A DNA stretch of 64,000 nucleotides from NCBI GenBank assembly GCA_963646285.1, contig CAVIWF010000002.1:36663-100662 (forward strand), in the 5' to 3' direction. The position numbers and the translations under genes are program-made. Below are positions 1 to 8,485 of the stretch, piece by piece. The notes beneath the pieces are model-generated. The model did no database searches. It was not told where the DNA came from and saw nothing but the letters and a program-made list of their open reading frames with translations. Each line of letters begins with the position of its first letter. Position 1 is the first letter of the stretch. The stretch comes from CAKUFA01 sp963646285. GTDB taxonomy: Bacteria; Bacillota; Clostridia; Christensenellales; Aristaeellaceae.

Positions 1-2
1 CG

Positions 3-155
3 TTATCCGATGCACCGGCCGTTCCCGTCTGGATGCCGGGAACGTCGGTATACTTGACGATTAAGCGAACAGGTTGTAAACTACAATGCGGCGAGGCTTA
101 CAAATCCTTGCTAAAAGCAGGTTTTGAATGGCGAATTGCATTGAAAGATAGATGA
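3..155 (+). CDS. C-terminal fragment of an upstream protein, possibly a PASTA-containing penicillin-binding protein
   Basis: An open frame enters from the left edge and stops at 153-155, 29 bases before murE. It reads 50 residues, including PVWMPGTSVYLTIKRTG, which resembles the closing strand of a PASTA domain (a Pro-Gly-Thr turn followed by a hydrophobic strand). A PBP2/SpoVD-type transpeptidase with PASTA domains commonly precedes murE in Firmicutes division clusters, so the context fits. The remaining residues (EAYKSLLKAGFEWRIALKDR) are not diagnostic. Only the tail is visible, so the assignment is a guess from position and a short motif. Confidence 0.35.
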   Translation, partial: LSDAPAVPVWMPGTSVYLTIKRTGCKLQCGEAYKSLLKAGFEWRIALKDR

Positions 156-184
156 CCATGTTGGAATGAAAAGAGGAGAAGCTA

Positions 185-1660
185 ATGACGCTGAGAGAGC
201 TCATTCAGGATGTGCCTTATGTCGTTGAAACCCAAGGTAACCTGGATACGCCCATCGGACAGATTACAGGCAACAGCAGAGAAAAGACGGAACAGGGGCT
301 TTTTTGCTGCTATTCCGGCGCAAGGTTTGATGCGCATCAGTTTGCCCCTCAGGCAGTGGAAAATGGGTGCACGGCACTGATGGTGGAACGCTTTCTGCCG
401 GAGCTGGATGTGCCCCAGGTGCGGGTAAGTAACGGACGGGCGGCACTGGCTCGGGCGGCAGCTGCCTTTTACGGACATCCGGCAGAAAATATGAAGCTGG
501 TAGGCATTACAGGCACCAAAGGGAAAACCACCACCAGCTACATGGTGAAGGCCATTTGCGAGCAGGCTGGTTTTCACTGCGGGCTGATTGGCACCACAGG
601 CAACATGATTGGCTCAAAAATGCTCAAAAGCAACCTGACCACCCCGGATCCCATTGAGCTGCAGAAGACCCTGCGGATGATGGCAGATGAGGGCGTGCAG
701 GTGGTAAGCATGGAAGTTTCCGCCCATGCCATTGACCAGTGCAGACTGGACGGCATGACCTTTGAAGTGGGCTGCTATACCAACTTCAGCCAGGATCACC
801 TGGACTATTTTCTGACCATGGAGCATTATCTGGAAACCAAAATGCGGTTTTTCAAGAATGGCATGGTGAAGAACGCTGCCATCAATGCAGATGAGGAAAC
901 ATCAGCCAAAATGCTGGAGGAGCTGACCATTCCCCATATCACCTACGGCATCTGTGCGGAAGCAGACCTGTTTGCCCGGGATATTGAAATCAGCGAAAAC
1001 GGCGTGAACTTTGAAGCCCAGCTGCGGGGCATGCATAACGTGCCCATTCACCTGCGGATGACGGGCATGTTCAACATTTACAACGCCCTGGCAGCGGCGG
1101 GATGTGCCATGATTCTGGGCATTTCTGCCGAGGATGTGAAGGCAGGGCTGGAAAGCGTGCAGAACGTGCCCGGCCGCATTGAAATGCTGCCTACCAACAC
1201 CCCTTACCGGGTGATTCTGGACTATGCCCATTCCCCTGACTCTCTGGAAAACATCCTGAAGACGGTGCGGGAGTTTACCCGTGGCCGTGTGATTGCGGTG
1301 TTTGGCTGCGGAGGCGACCGGGATCACGGCAAGCGTCCCATCATGGGCGAAATCGGCGGTCGGCTGGCAGACTTGTGCATCCTGACCTCTGACAATCCCC
1401 GAACGGAAAACCCTATGGAAATTCTTGCGGCCATTGAGAAGGGCATCAAGCCCACCGGCAAGCCTTACGAAATCATTGAAAACCGTCGGGAAGCGATTCG
1501 CCATGCCATGCTTGTGGCACGGGACGGGGATATGATTGTGCTGGCCGGCAAGGGACATGAAACCTATCAGGACATCATGGGGGTCAAGAAGCCCTTCGAT
1601 GAAAAGGTTGTTGTGCAGGAACTTCTGGCTGAGTTCCGCAACGAAAATAAGGAAAATTGA
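185..1660 (+). CDS. murE: UDP-N-acetylmuramoyl-L-alanyl-D-glutamate--2,6-diaminopimelate ligase
   Basis: Cytoplasmic Mur ligase that adds the third stem-peptide residue to UDP-MurNAc-L-Ala-D-Glu using ATP. The 491-residue product has the usual family length. The ATP loop GTKGKTTT is at residues 110-117, and a DNPR motif (about 403-406, in TSDNPRTENP) is typical of enzymes that select meso-diaminopimelate over lysine. The C-terminal GKGHE stretch is also characteristic. The ATG at 185 follows a GAGGAG site six bases upstream. It is the first complete gene of a division/cell-wall cluster and runs into mraY after 24 bases. The m-DAP specificity is inferred from the motif. Confidence 0.97.
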   Translation: MTLRELIQDVPYVVETQGNLDTPIGQITGNSREKTEQGLFCCYSGARFDAHQFAPQAVENGCTALMVERFLPELDVPQVRVSNGRAALARAAAAFYGHPAENMKLVGITGTKGKTTTSYMVKAICEQAGFHCGLIGTTGNMIGSKMLKSNLTTPDPIELQKTLRMMADEGVQVVSMEVSAHAIDQCRLDGMTFEVGCYTNFSQDHLDYFLTMEHYLETKMRFFKNGMVKNAAINADEETSAKMLEELTIPHITYGICAEADLFARDIEISENGVNFEAQLRGMHNVPIHLRMTGMFNIYNALAAAGCAMILGISAEDVKAGLESVQNVPGRIEMLPTNTPYRVILDYAHSPDSLENILKTVREFTRGRVIAVFGCGGDRDHGKRPIMGEIGGRLADLCILTSDNPRTENPMEILAAIEKGIKPTGKPYEIIENRREAIRHAMLVARDGDMIVLAGKGHETYQDIMGVKKPFDEKVVVQELLAEFRNENKEN

Positions 1661-1684
1661 TCAGCGCTGGAGGCTGTGCGTACC

Positions 1685-2716
1685 ATGCAAAGGATGATTG
1701 GTTCCCTGATTCTGTCATTGGCGATTGTGCTTGTCCTTGGACCGAAGTTTGTTCCCTGGCTGAGGAAGCTGAAGTTTGGCCAGACCATTTATGACTTGGG
1801 TCCCCAGGCCCATAAGGCCAAGCAGGGAACGCCTACCATGGGCGGCTTGATGATGGTGGTTGCAGTGACGGTGACAACCCTGCTCCTGCATCCCAAGGGA
1901 TGGTACGGTGCACAGGACTTCATGCTGGCGCTATTGGCAGTTTCCCTGCTCAGCATGCTGGTAGGCTTCCTGGATGATTTCATCAAGGTGGTTAAGAAGC
2001 GGTCTTTGGGCTTGACGCCTTGGCAGAAGATTGCCGGGCAGGTCATTGTTGCTGTGGGCTTCACGGTGTACTGCTACCTGCATCCTCAGGTAGGCTCCAA
2101 GATTCTTGTTCCCTTTGCCAATGTGGAATGGGACCTGGGCATCTGGTACATTCCGCTGATGAGCATCACGGTGATTTTCATGGTGAACAGTGCCAACCTG
2201 CAGGATGGTTTGGACGGACTGCTTTCCAGCGTGAATGCGGTGGGCAGTGTAGGCTGGGGCATGATGGCACTGGCCATGCTGACAGCAGTCAGCGGCATGA
2301 ACGACACCATGTATAATAACAATTACTACGCTGTGGCAATCTTTGCCATGGCACTGTGCGGTGCCTCCATGGGCTTCCTGCGCTTCAACTATTACCCTGC
2401 CAAGGTGTTCATGGGGGATACGGGCTCCATGTTCATTGGGGGCGCAACGGTGGGCATGGCCATGCTGATGCGTCAGCCCCTGATGCTGCTGCTGGTGTCC
2501 TTCACCATGGTCATGTCCTCTGCAAGTGTGATTATCCAGCGTGCTTACTTCAAGGCGACCCATGGCAAGCGGATTTTCAAAATGTCGCCCATTCATCACC
2601 ATTTTGAACTCAGCGGATATTCCGAGACGCAGATTGACACCATGTATGCCGTGATCACCGGTGTACTGTCCATGATTGCGGTACTGTCCCTGAATGGGCT
2701 GCAACTGGTTAAGTAA
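1685..2716 (+). CDS. mraY: phospho-N-acetylmuramoyl-pentapeptide transferase (MraY)
   Basis: Integral membrane enzyme that transfers phospho-MurNAc-pentapeptide to undecaprenyl phosphate to make lipid I. It has about ten hydrophobic segments, the acidic GFLDDFIK motif, NLQDGLDGL, the FMGDTGSMFIGG signature and the cytoplasmic HHHFEL motif, all classical for MraY. Two starts are possible. GTG at 1676 lies only two bases after the GGAGG at 1669-1673, whereas ATG at 1685 lies eleven bases after it, so 1685 is preferred. It sits between murE and murD in the same orientation with short gaps, so it is very likely cotranscribed with them. Confidence 0.96.
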   Translation: MQRMIGSLILSLAIVLVLGPKFVPWLRKLKFGQTIYDLGPQAHKAKQGTPTMGGLMMVVAVTVTTLLLHPKGWYGAQDFMLALLAVSLLSMLVGFLDDFIKVVKKRSLGLTPWQKIAGQVIVAVGFTVYCYLHPQVGSKILVPFANVEWDLGIWYIPLMSITVIFMVNSANLQDGLDGLLSSVNAVGSVGWGMMALAMLTAVSGMNDTMYNNNYYAVAIFAMALCGASMGFLRFNYYPAKVFMGDTGSMFIGGATVGMAMLMRQPLMLLLVSFTMVMSSASVIIQRAYFKATHGKRIFKMSPIHHHFELSGYSETQIDTMYAVITGVLSMIAVLSLNGLQLVK

Positions 2717-2728
2717 GTTGGAGAAAGA

Positions 2729-4108
2729 ATGTGGATGGCCATGAAGTACGAAGGGAAAAAAGTGCTGGTTGTGGGCATGGCTCGCAGCGGCGTGGCAGCG
2801 GCACAGCTGCTTGTGAAGCATGGTGCCGTTGTAACGGTGAATGACAGCAAAACCCGGGAACAGCTGGGGGATGTGCTGTCCCCCTTGGAGACGCTGCCTG
2901 TGCAGTGGGCGCTGGGCTGCCCTGCCATGGATGTGCTGGCTGGGCAGGACGTGCTGGTGATCAGCCCCGGCATCCCCGATACTGTTCCTTTTGTGCAGAA
3001 GGCCAAAGCCGACGGCGTGTACGTGATCGGCGAAGTTGAGCTGGCCTATCAGCTGACCCCTGGTCAAATGGTGGCAGTAACCGGCACGAATGGTAAAACC
3101 ACAACCGTGTCTCTGCTTGGTGAAATGTTTGCCAATGCCGGAAAGACCACCCATGTGGTGGGCAATATCGGCTATCCCTATTCGCTGGCAGGGCTGACAA
3201 GTACGCAGGACGATGCCATTGTCTGCGAAATTTCCTCCTTCCAGATGGAAACGGCAGACACTTTTCATCCCAAGGTGGCAGCATTGCTGAACATCACCGA
3301 GGATCATCTGAACCGGCATGGAGATATGGCCACCTACACCGCCATGAAGATGCGGATTTTCCGGCGGCAGACGGCGGACGACTATGGGGTCTTCAATGAT
3401 GATGATCCGGCTTTGCAGCCCCTGATTCCTCAGGTGAAGAGCCACGTACTTCGCTTCTCCAGAAAGCATGAAGTGCCGGAGGGCGCCTTTGTGCGAGAAG
3501 GTCAGGTCGTGCTGCGGCTGAAGGGGCAGGAACAGGTTGTTTGTGCAGCGGAGGAGATTTATATTCCCGGGCCTCATAACTTGGAGAATGCTTTGGCAGC
3601 GGTATGCGTAGCAGGCGCTATGGGCGTTTCTGTGGAGGTTCTCAGGCACACTTTGCAAACCTTCAAGGGTGTGGAGCATCGGATTGAGTTCGTTCGGGAG
3701 CTGGATGGTGTCCGCTACATTAACGACAGCAAGGGCACCAATGTGGACTCCACCATCAAGGCGGTGCAGACAATGACACGCCCTACCGCCATCATCCTCG
3801 GCGGATACGATAAGCATTGCGACTTCACCCCCATGGTGAAGGAAATGCTGGCATCTCACATGATTCGGGAAGCGGTGCTCATTGGGGTCACGGCGGATCA
3901 GATTCAGGCAACCCTGCTGAAGGAGGGCTTTGATGCAAGCCGAATCCACCGGGCAGCAACGCTGGAGGATGCGGTGCAGCAGTGCCGTGCATTGGCGGCA
4001 GATGGCTGGAACGTGCTGCTTTCTCCTGCATGTGCAAGCTTTGATATGTTTTCTGATTACGAGGCACGGGGACGGATCTTCAAGGAGATTGTTGCCGGGC
4101 TGAAGTAA
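2729..4108 (+). CDS. murD: UDP-N-acetylmuramoyl-L-alanine--D-glutamate ligase
   Basis: Cytoplasmic ligase adding D-glutamate to UDP-MurNAc-L-alanine. The 459-residue protein has an N-terminal Rossmann-like UDP-binding part (VLVVGMARSG), the ATP loop GTNGKTTT at residues 119-126, the central NITEDHLNRHG motif and a C-terminal NDSKGTN segment, all normal for MurD. ATG 2729 is four bases after GGAGA; ATG 2735 (spacing ten) is an equally plausible start and would shorten the protein by two residues. In most clusters ftsW and murG follow murD. Here a hairpin and then the divIB-type gene follow, so those genes must be elsewhere or absent. Confidence 0.96.
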   Translation: MWMAMKYEGKKVLVVGMARSGVAAAQLLVKHGAVVTVNDSKTREQLGDVLSPLETLPVQWALGCPAMDVLAGQDVLVISPGIPDTVPFVQKAKADGVYVIGEVELAYQLTPGQMVAVTGTNGKTTTVSLLGEMFANAGKTTHVVGNIGYPYSLAGLTSTQDDAIVCEISSFQMETADTFHPKVAALLNITEDHLNRHGDMATYTAMKMRIFRRQTADDYGVFNDDDPALQPLIPQVKSHVLRFSRKHEVPEGAFVREGQVVLRLKGQEQVVCAAEEIYIPGPHNLENALAAVCVAGAMGVSVEVLRHTLQTFKGVEHRIEFVRELDGVRYINDSKGTNVDSTIKAVQTMTRPTAIILGGYDKHCDFTPMVKEMLASHMIREAVLIGVTADQIQATLLKEGFDASRIHRAATLEDAVQQCRALAADGWNVLLSPACASFDMFSDYEARGRIFKEIVAGLK

Positions 4109-4149
4109 TCGTCTTTCAGTACAAGGTTCTGCAAGAAAAGGCGACGCAT

Positions 4150-4185
4150 AAAGCCCTACCGGTGATGGGACATCGGCAGGGCTTT
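4150..4185 (+). terminator. hairpin between murD and divIB, possible weak terminator
   Basis: Twelve-base arms (4150-4161 and 4174-4185) pair with one A-C mismatch around the core AAAGCCCT/AGGGCTTT. The downstream side is CAACG rather than a T run, so strong intrinsic termination is doubtful. It may be an attenuating or mRNA-processing structure between murD and the next gene. Confidence 0.4.
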
Positions 4186-4214
4186 CAACGTAGAAGGGAA
4201 GGGGGGATGCAGCG

Positions 4215-5543
4215 GTGCAGGGAAATTACTATGATGACCGATCTGGGGACACCGGTCGACAGACTCGCAGGCCTGTTCAGGATGATACCAGCGTGGTGCG
4301 TCCTCCGGTAGGCCGTTCGGCCCACTATCGTCCCCAATCCCAACAGACGGCACCAAAATACCGCCCCCAAGGGTCTGCAGCCTATGGGAGAACGGCACCT
4401 ACCCCTTATCCACCCCAGCAGCCTTATGCAGGCGCAGGAGCAGCACCGGGGCAAACGGGCGGCTATCAATCCTCTGCGCCTTATCCGCCTCAGCAACCCT
4501 ACGTAGGCGCAGGAGGAGCACCGGGGCAAATGGGTGGCTATCAATCCTCTGCCCCTTATCCGCCCCAGGCTTCCCAGCCCTACGGCGGCAATCCCTACGG
4601 ACAACCTTCAGCTCCCTATCATCCCCAGCAAACCGGGGGCATGCCTGTGCAGCCTTCCGGCGTTTATACGCCGCCGGAGGAAATTCAGGAACCTGATCCC
4701 TTTGGGGAACCGGGGGTAGACCCTGAATTAAAGAAGCAGCGAAGCAAAAACCTTACACGCAAAAAAGGTGGATTTTGGGAAGCACTGCCGGAAGAAAAGG
4801 CAAAGCGGCGGAAGCAAAGCCTTCGCAGTTTTGCTGTCGCTTTCCTCATTCTGTGTGCTGCCTGTGCCGTGCTGTATTATGGGGTGTTCCGGGTACGAAC
4901 CATTCAGGTGGTGGGCAACAGTCAGGTATCGACAGAAACGGTCGTGAACCTTTCCGGTGTGCATCTGGGGGACAGCAGCCTGAGTATGGATACGGATGAA
5001 GCTAAGCGGCTGATCAACAGCAACCGGTATTTGATCTTCCAGGACATGGAGTGTGAACTGCTGGGTACGGTGACCATCTATGTGAAGGAACGTACACCGG
5101 CGGCGGTGATGAATTACTGCGGAATCAACTACACCATTGACCGGAAGGGCATGGTGCTGGAAGAATCCGAGGACGTGTCCGCTTTATCCACTTTGCCCCA
5201 GATCAGCGGCATGGACATCAGCGGCCAGTTTGGCTGTGTGGTGGGGCGAACCATCACCGTGAATAACAGTGCCCAGCTGACAGCCATGCGGGAATTGCTG
5301 GTGGAACTGAAGGTGCTGAAGGCGGAAGGGGAAGTGACAAAAATCAAAATGTCGGATTTGAGTCACATCCTGCTGGAAACCCGGGAAGGCTATTCCGTCA
5401 GCCTTGGGGACAGCACCCTGATTCACGCAAAGCTGAAAGCCATGCTGGCCATCAAAAACAAGCTGAACACCATGGAAACGGGCACGGGCACCATTGACGT
5501 GTCCGACCCGGAATCTCCGACTTTTCTCCCGGAAAGCGAATAG
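4215..5543 (+). CDS. cell division protein DivIB/FtsQ with long proline-tyrosine-rich N-terminal extension
   Basis: Bitopic membrane protein of the divisome. Residues 1-200 are cytoplasmic, rich in Pro, Tyr, Gln and Gly, and include two copies of a 25-residue repeat. A basic stretch (KAKRRKQS) precedes one membrane segment at about 205-225. A POTRA domain follows (about 226-296, beginning VRTIQVVGNSQVS), then the FtsQ/DivIB beta domain. The GTG start at 4215 lies eight bases after a GGGGGG site; the ATG at 4207 is out of frame. Position between murD and ftsA fits FtsQ/DivIB. At 442 residues it is much longer than typical members (about 260-290) because of the extension. Confidence 0.87.
   Translation: MQGNYYDDRSGDTGRQTRRPVQDDTSVVRPPVGRSAHYRPQSQQTAPKYRPQGSAAYGRTAPTPYPPQQPYAGAGAAPGQTGGYQSSAPYPPQQPYVGAGGAPGQMGGYQSSAPYPPQASQPYGGNPYGQPSAPYHPQQTGGMPVQPSGVYTPPEEIQEPDPFGEPGVDPELKKQRSKNLTRKKGGFWEALPEEKAKRRKQSLRSFAVAFLILCAACAVLYYGVFRVRTIQVVGNSQVSTETVVNLSGVHLGDSSLSMDTDEAKRLINSNRYLIFQDMECELLGTVTIYVKERTPAAVMNYCGINYTIDRKGMVLEESEDVSALSTLPQISGMDISGQFGCVVGRTITVNNSAQLTAMRELLVELKVLKAEGEVTKIKMSDLSHILLETREGYSVSLGDSTLIHAKLKAMLAIKNKLNTMETGTGTIDVSDPESPTFLPESE
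4404..4553 (+). repeat. 75-base tandem duplication inside divIB
   Basis: Two adjacent 75-base units (4404-4478 and 4479-4553) encode 25-residue repeats of the form PYPPQQPY-GAG-APGQ-GGYQSSA. A third copy begins at 4554 (CCTTATCCGCC) and then diverges. The units differ mainly at synonymous positions, so the duplication is not brand-new. It lies wholly in the predicted cytoplasmic tail. Confidence 0.9.
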
Positions 5544-5579
5544 AAAACGGGAAAAACCGCCGGGAAGCGTGTAAAATGC

Positions 5580-5608
5580 TTGCATTTCCATGGCGAAAAA
5601 GGTATAAT
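5580..5608 (+). promoter_or_regulatory. sigma-A type promoter upstream of ftsA
   Basis: TTGCAT at 5580-5585 and TATAAT at 5603-5608 are separated by 17 bases. It lies just after the divIB stop and about 150 bases before ftsA, so ftsA-ftsZ can be transcribed independently of the mur genes. Confidence 0.7.
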
Positions 5609-5696
5609 GACAATGATATACTGGATGGATTAGCTGTGCAGCCCTACGAAGCAGCACACCCGCCGAAGAAACTTCTTCTCAATGGGACGGTATTTG

Positions 5697-5705
5697 TGAT
5701 ATAAT
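5697..5705 (+). promoter_or_regulatory. second, extended -10 promoter upstream of ftsA
   Basis: TGA followed by TATAAT at 5700-5705 forms an extended -10 element. No good -35 is visible at the right distance, which is common for extended -10 promoters. It lies 55 bases before the ftsA start, giving ftsAZ two tandem promoters. Confidence 0.55.
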
Positions 5706-5760
5706 GTCCCGAGGACGTTTTCCATCGACGTTCCCGAGAAACAGGGGGTATGAAAGAACT

Positions 5761-6954
5761 ATGAAGACCACGGTTGCGGCCATCGACTTTGGCACAAGCA
5801 AGATCGTTACCCTGGTCGCGGAAAATAGCGGCTCCCAGCGGTGTGATATCGTCGGCGCAGGCATTGCCGCCTATGACGGCTATCTGGAAGAAGGGTGGAA
5901 TAACCCCGGTGCGCTGGATGAGGCCATTCGCCAGTCCATTTCGGAGGCGGAGAGCCAAAGCCATCGCAAGCTGCATGAAATCAACGTGGGTGTGCCCGGC
6001 GCATTTACCCGGGTGTACGCTACGGAAGCAAGCATTACCCTGAAGGGGACGGATCCCAGCGTTACGGCTGACGATGTGCGGAACATTTTTAAGCAGGCAG
6101 CGGATAATCTGAGCAAGCTGCCTGGCATTGTGGTGCATTCCAGCCCCGCCTGGTTTATGGTGGATGACGGCAAGAAGACGCTGGAGCCTGTAGGCATTAA
6201 GGGCCGGGAACTGCGGGCACTGGTTTCCTTCGTGGTGGCGAATCAGTTCTTTGTGGATGAGATTCAGACCCGGTTGGAAGCTATGGGTGTAACGCCCAGC
6301 GGATTCTTCTCTACCCCCGCCGGTGAAGCAATGCTGTACCTGCCCGAGGAAGATCGGGACCGGACAGCGGAGCTGATTGATATCGGTTATCTGAATACCG
6401 AGGTCATGGTGGTGGAAGGCGATGCGATGATCTTCCACCAGACCATCGAAATCGGCGGCGGCTATATTGCGGCAGACTTGGCGGAAGGGCTGGAGATTTC
6501 CCTGCAGGCGGCGGAAGCCATCAAGCGTCAGTACGTGTTCGGCGTTGGCGCACCGGATGCTACCTACGATGTGGCTGGGGGCGAAGGTCAGAAGAACATG
6601 ACCTTTACCAGAGAGCAGGTAGGGGAAATCATCGAAGCACGGGTAGACGAAATTGCTGAAGAAATTAAAAAGGCCGTGGACGACAGCGGCGTGAAGCTTG
6701 GCAACTGGAGCAATATTTACCTGACCGGCGGCGGACTTTCCTTTAACCGGGGCGGCAGGGATTACCTTTCCGGAAAGCTGGAGCGCACCGTCCGTGACAC
6801 GCCCAAGCGTACCACGAAGCTGAACAGTCATGCTTTCTCCAGCACCCTGGGCTTGATGGATCTGATCATCAGCACCATTGAGCAGCAGCGGCAGCCGTCT
6901 GAAGGCGTTAAGGGCAAGGTGAAGGACTTCTTCCGTAGCCTGCTGGGCGGCTGA
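5761..6954 (+). CDS. ftsA: cell division protein FtsA
   Basis: Actin-like ATPase that tethers FtsZ to the membrane and recruits later divisome proteins. The 397-residue product begins with the phosphate-1 loop AIDFGTSK, has an SHS2-type subdomain around residues 75-160, the ELIDIGYLNTEV phosphate-2 region and the LTGGG adenosine loop near residue 325. It ends in an amphipathic helix (VKGKVKDFFRSLLGG) that serves as membrane anchor in the family. An in-frame upstream ATG at 5704 would add 19 unconserved residues, so ATG 5761 is chosen, with AGGGGG about eleven bases upstream. It is followed 49 bases later by ftsZ. Confidence 0.95.
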   Translation: MKTTVAAIDFGTSKIVTLVAENSGSQRCDIVGAGIAAYDGYLEEGWNNPGALDEAIRQSISEAESQSHRKLHEINVGVPGAFTRVYATEASITLKGTDPSVTADDVRNIFKQAADNLSKLPGIVVHSSPAWFMVDDGKKTLEPVGIKGRELRALVSFVVANQFFVDEIQTRLEAMGVTPSGFFSTPAGEAMLYLPEEDRDRTAELIDIGYLNTEVMVVEGDAMIFHQTIEIGGGYIAADLAEGLEISLQAAEAIKRQYVFGVGAPDATYDVAGGEGQKNMTFTREQVGEIIEARVDEIAEEIKKAVDDSGVKLGNWSNIYLTGGGLSFNRGGRDYLSGKLERTVRDTPKRTTKLNSHAFSSTLGLMDLIISTIEQQRQPSEGVKGKVKDFFRSLLGG

Positions 6955-7003
6955 TCAATTTGCTATACAGAAATTTTTCGCATAGAAGTCAGGGGGATGA
7001 AAC

Positions 7004-8437
7004 GTGATCGAGTTTCAGAAGGATGACCAAACCAGCTTTGCTTCTATCAAGGTTGTTGGCTGCGGCGGCGGTGGCAACAATGCGGTGAACCGCATGGTAG
7101 ACGCCGGACTGCGTGGGGTAGAGTTTATTTCTATCAATACAGACCGTCAGGCATTGGCTCTTTCCAATGCGCAGACGAAGATTCAGATCGGCGAAAAGCT
7201 GACCAAGGGACTGGGCGCAGGCGCAGTGCCTGAGGTGGGCCGCCGGGCAGCAGAAGAAAGCCGGGAAGAAATCGCACAGGCACTGAAGGGTGCGGACCTG
7301 GTGTTCGTTACCGCAGGCATGGGCGGCGGCACCGGCACCGGCGCAGCACCTATCGTGGCAGAAATCGCACGGGATATTGGTGCATTGACCATTTCCGTGG
7401 TGACCAAGCCCTTTGCCTTTGAAGGCAAGCAGCGTATGAAGAACGCTGAAATGGGCATTGCCGACCTGAAGCAGCGGGTGGACACCCTGGTGGTGATCCC
7501 TAATGACCGTCTGCTGCAGGTGGTCAGCAAGGGAACCACCATGCTGGAAGCCTTCCGCATTGCGGATGATGTGCTCCGTCAGGGCATTCAGGGCATCAGC
7601 GACCTGATCGCTGTGCCTGCCCTCATCAATCTGGACTTTGCTGACGTGAAGACGGTTATGGAGTCCGGCGGCATGGCTCACATGGGCATCGGCGTTGGCA
7701 AGGGCGAAAACCGCATGGTGGAAGCCGCCAAGAATGCCATTTCTTCTCCCCTGCTGGAGACCAACATTGACGGCGCTCGTGCTGTGCTGATCAACATCAC
7801 CGGCAGCGAGGATATCAGCATCATTGACATCAACGAGGCTGCAAATCTGGTGATGCAGGCCGCCGATCCGGAGGCCAACATCATCTTCGGTGCAGGCATT
7901 GATGAAAGCCTGGGCGATGAAGTGCGTATTACCGTCATTGCCACCGGCTTTGAAAAGACCCCCTTCCCGCCCAAGGAGCCGGCAAAGTCCGCCCGTGAGC
8001 AGGAAAAGGAGCGGCTCTTCGGTTCTGCCTACAGCGCCGGCTTCGGTGGATACGGCGCTTCGTACAACCGACCTGCCACCCCTGCTGCCAATGACTATGA
8101 AACTTCCGGCAGTGATGCAGAAGAAATTCCTGACTTTGTGAACAGCGCACGGCCTGCCCCCATGGGTGTGCCGACGCCTATGGCAGGGTATCAGTCCGGC
8201 TTTGGCTACAGCGTGCCTCAGCAGAACGCACAGCAACAGCCCATGGGCTATGGCAATACCCAGCAGCCTCTGTTCAATAAGCAGCCTCAACAGCCTTATG
8301 CATCCCAGTTTGGCAATACTCAGGCGATGCCCAATGTGCAGAGCGAAGCTGCCCCTCAGCAGCAGACGCCTCCTCAGCCTTCCAGCATGGAAAAGGATGA
8401 CCGTGGTGTGCCTGCCTTCCTGCGCCGCAGAAAGTAA
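7004..8437 (+). CDS. ftsZ: cell division protein FtsZ
   Basis: Tubulin-like GTPase that forms the Z ring. The N-terminal half has the nucleotide-binding motif VVGCGGGGNNAVNRM and the tubulin signature GGGTGTGAAP. The GTPase and activation domains end near residue 320. A long, low-complexity Gln/Pro/Tyr-rich linker (about residues 330-460) follows, then the C-terminal peptide DDRGVPAFLRRRK that binds FtsA and other partners. GTG 7004 is seven bases after GGGGG at 6992-6996. At 477 residues it is longer than the usual 350-400, the excess being the linker, whose composition echoes the DivIB tail. Confidence 0.97.
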   Translation: MIEFQKDDQTSFASIKVVGCGGGGNNAVNRMVDAGLRGVEFISINTDRQALALSNAQTKIQIGEKLTKGLGAGAVPEVGRRAAEESREEIAQALKGADLVFVTAGMGGGTGTGAAPIVAEIARDIGALTISVVTKPFAFEGKQRMKNAEMGIADLKQRVDTLVVIPNDRLLQVVSKGTTMLEAFRIADDVLRQGIQGISDLIAVPALINLDFADVKTVMESGGMAHMGIGVGKGENRMVEAAKNAISSPLLETNIDGARAVLINITGSEDISIIDINEAANLVMQAADPEANIIFGAGIDESLGDEVRITVIATGFEKTPFPPKEPAKSAREQEKERLFGSAYSAGFGGYGASYNRPATPAANDYETSGSDAEEIPDFVNSARPAPMGVPTPMAGYQSGFGYSVPQQNAQQQPMGYGNTQQPLFNKQPQQPYASQFGNTQAMPNVQSEAAPQQQTPPQPSSMEKDDRGVPAFLRRRK

Positions 8438-8444
8438 TGTTATA

Positions 8445-8485
8445 AAAACGAACGGAGAGGTCGCAATGATCTCTCCGTTCGTTTT
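8445..8485 (+). terminator. bidirectional terminator between ftsZ and the convergent dehydrogenase gene
   Basis: Perfect 15-base arms (8445-8459 and 8471-8485) form a strong stem with A-rich and T-rich flanks. It closes ftsZ on the plus strand and the reverse-strand operon on the minus strand, touching the last codon of the latter. Confidence 0.9.

Noticed and set aside
22..44. Hairpin CGTTCCC/GGGAACG near the left edge as a terminator
   Set aside because: It lies within the likely coding tail of the upstream gene and has no T run.
1931..3949. A 672-residue open frame on the reverse strand
   Set aside because: It lies opposite mraY and murD, both unmistakable; its His/Gln-rich product is the usual antisense shadow of GC-rich coding sequence.
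4404..4560. Repeats considered as a CRISPR array
   Set aside because: Units are directly adjacent without spacers, keep the reading frame and encode the DivIB tail.
5704..5760. Upstream in-frame extension of ftsA
   Set aside because: It would start within the extended -10 promoter, and the conserved FtsA N-terminus begins at 5761.
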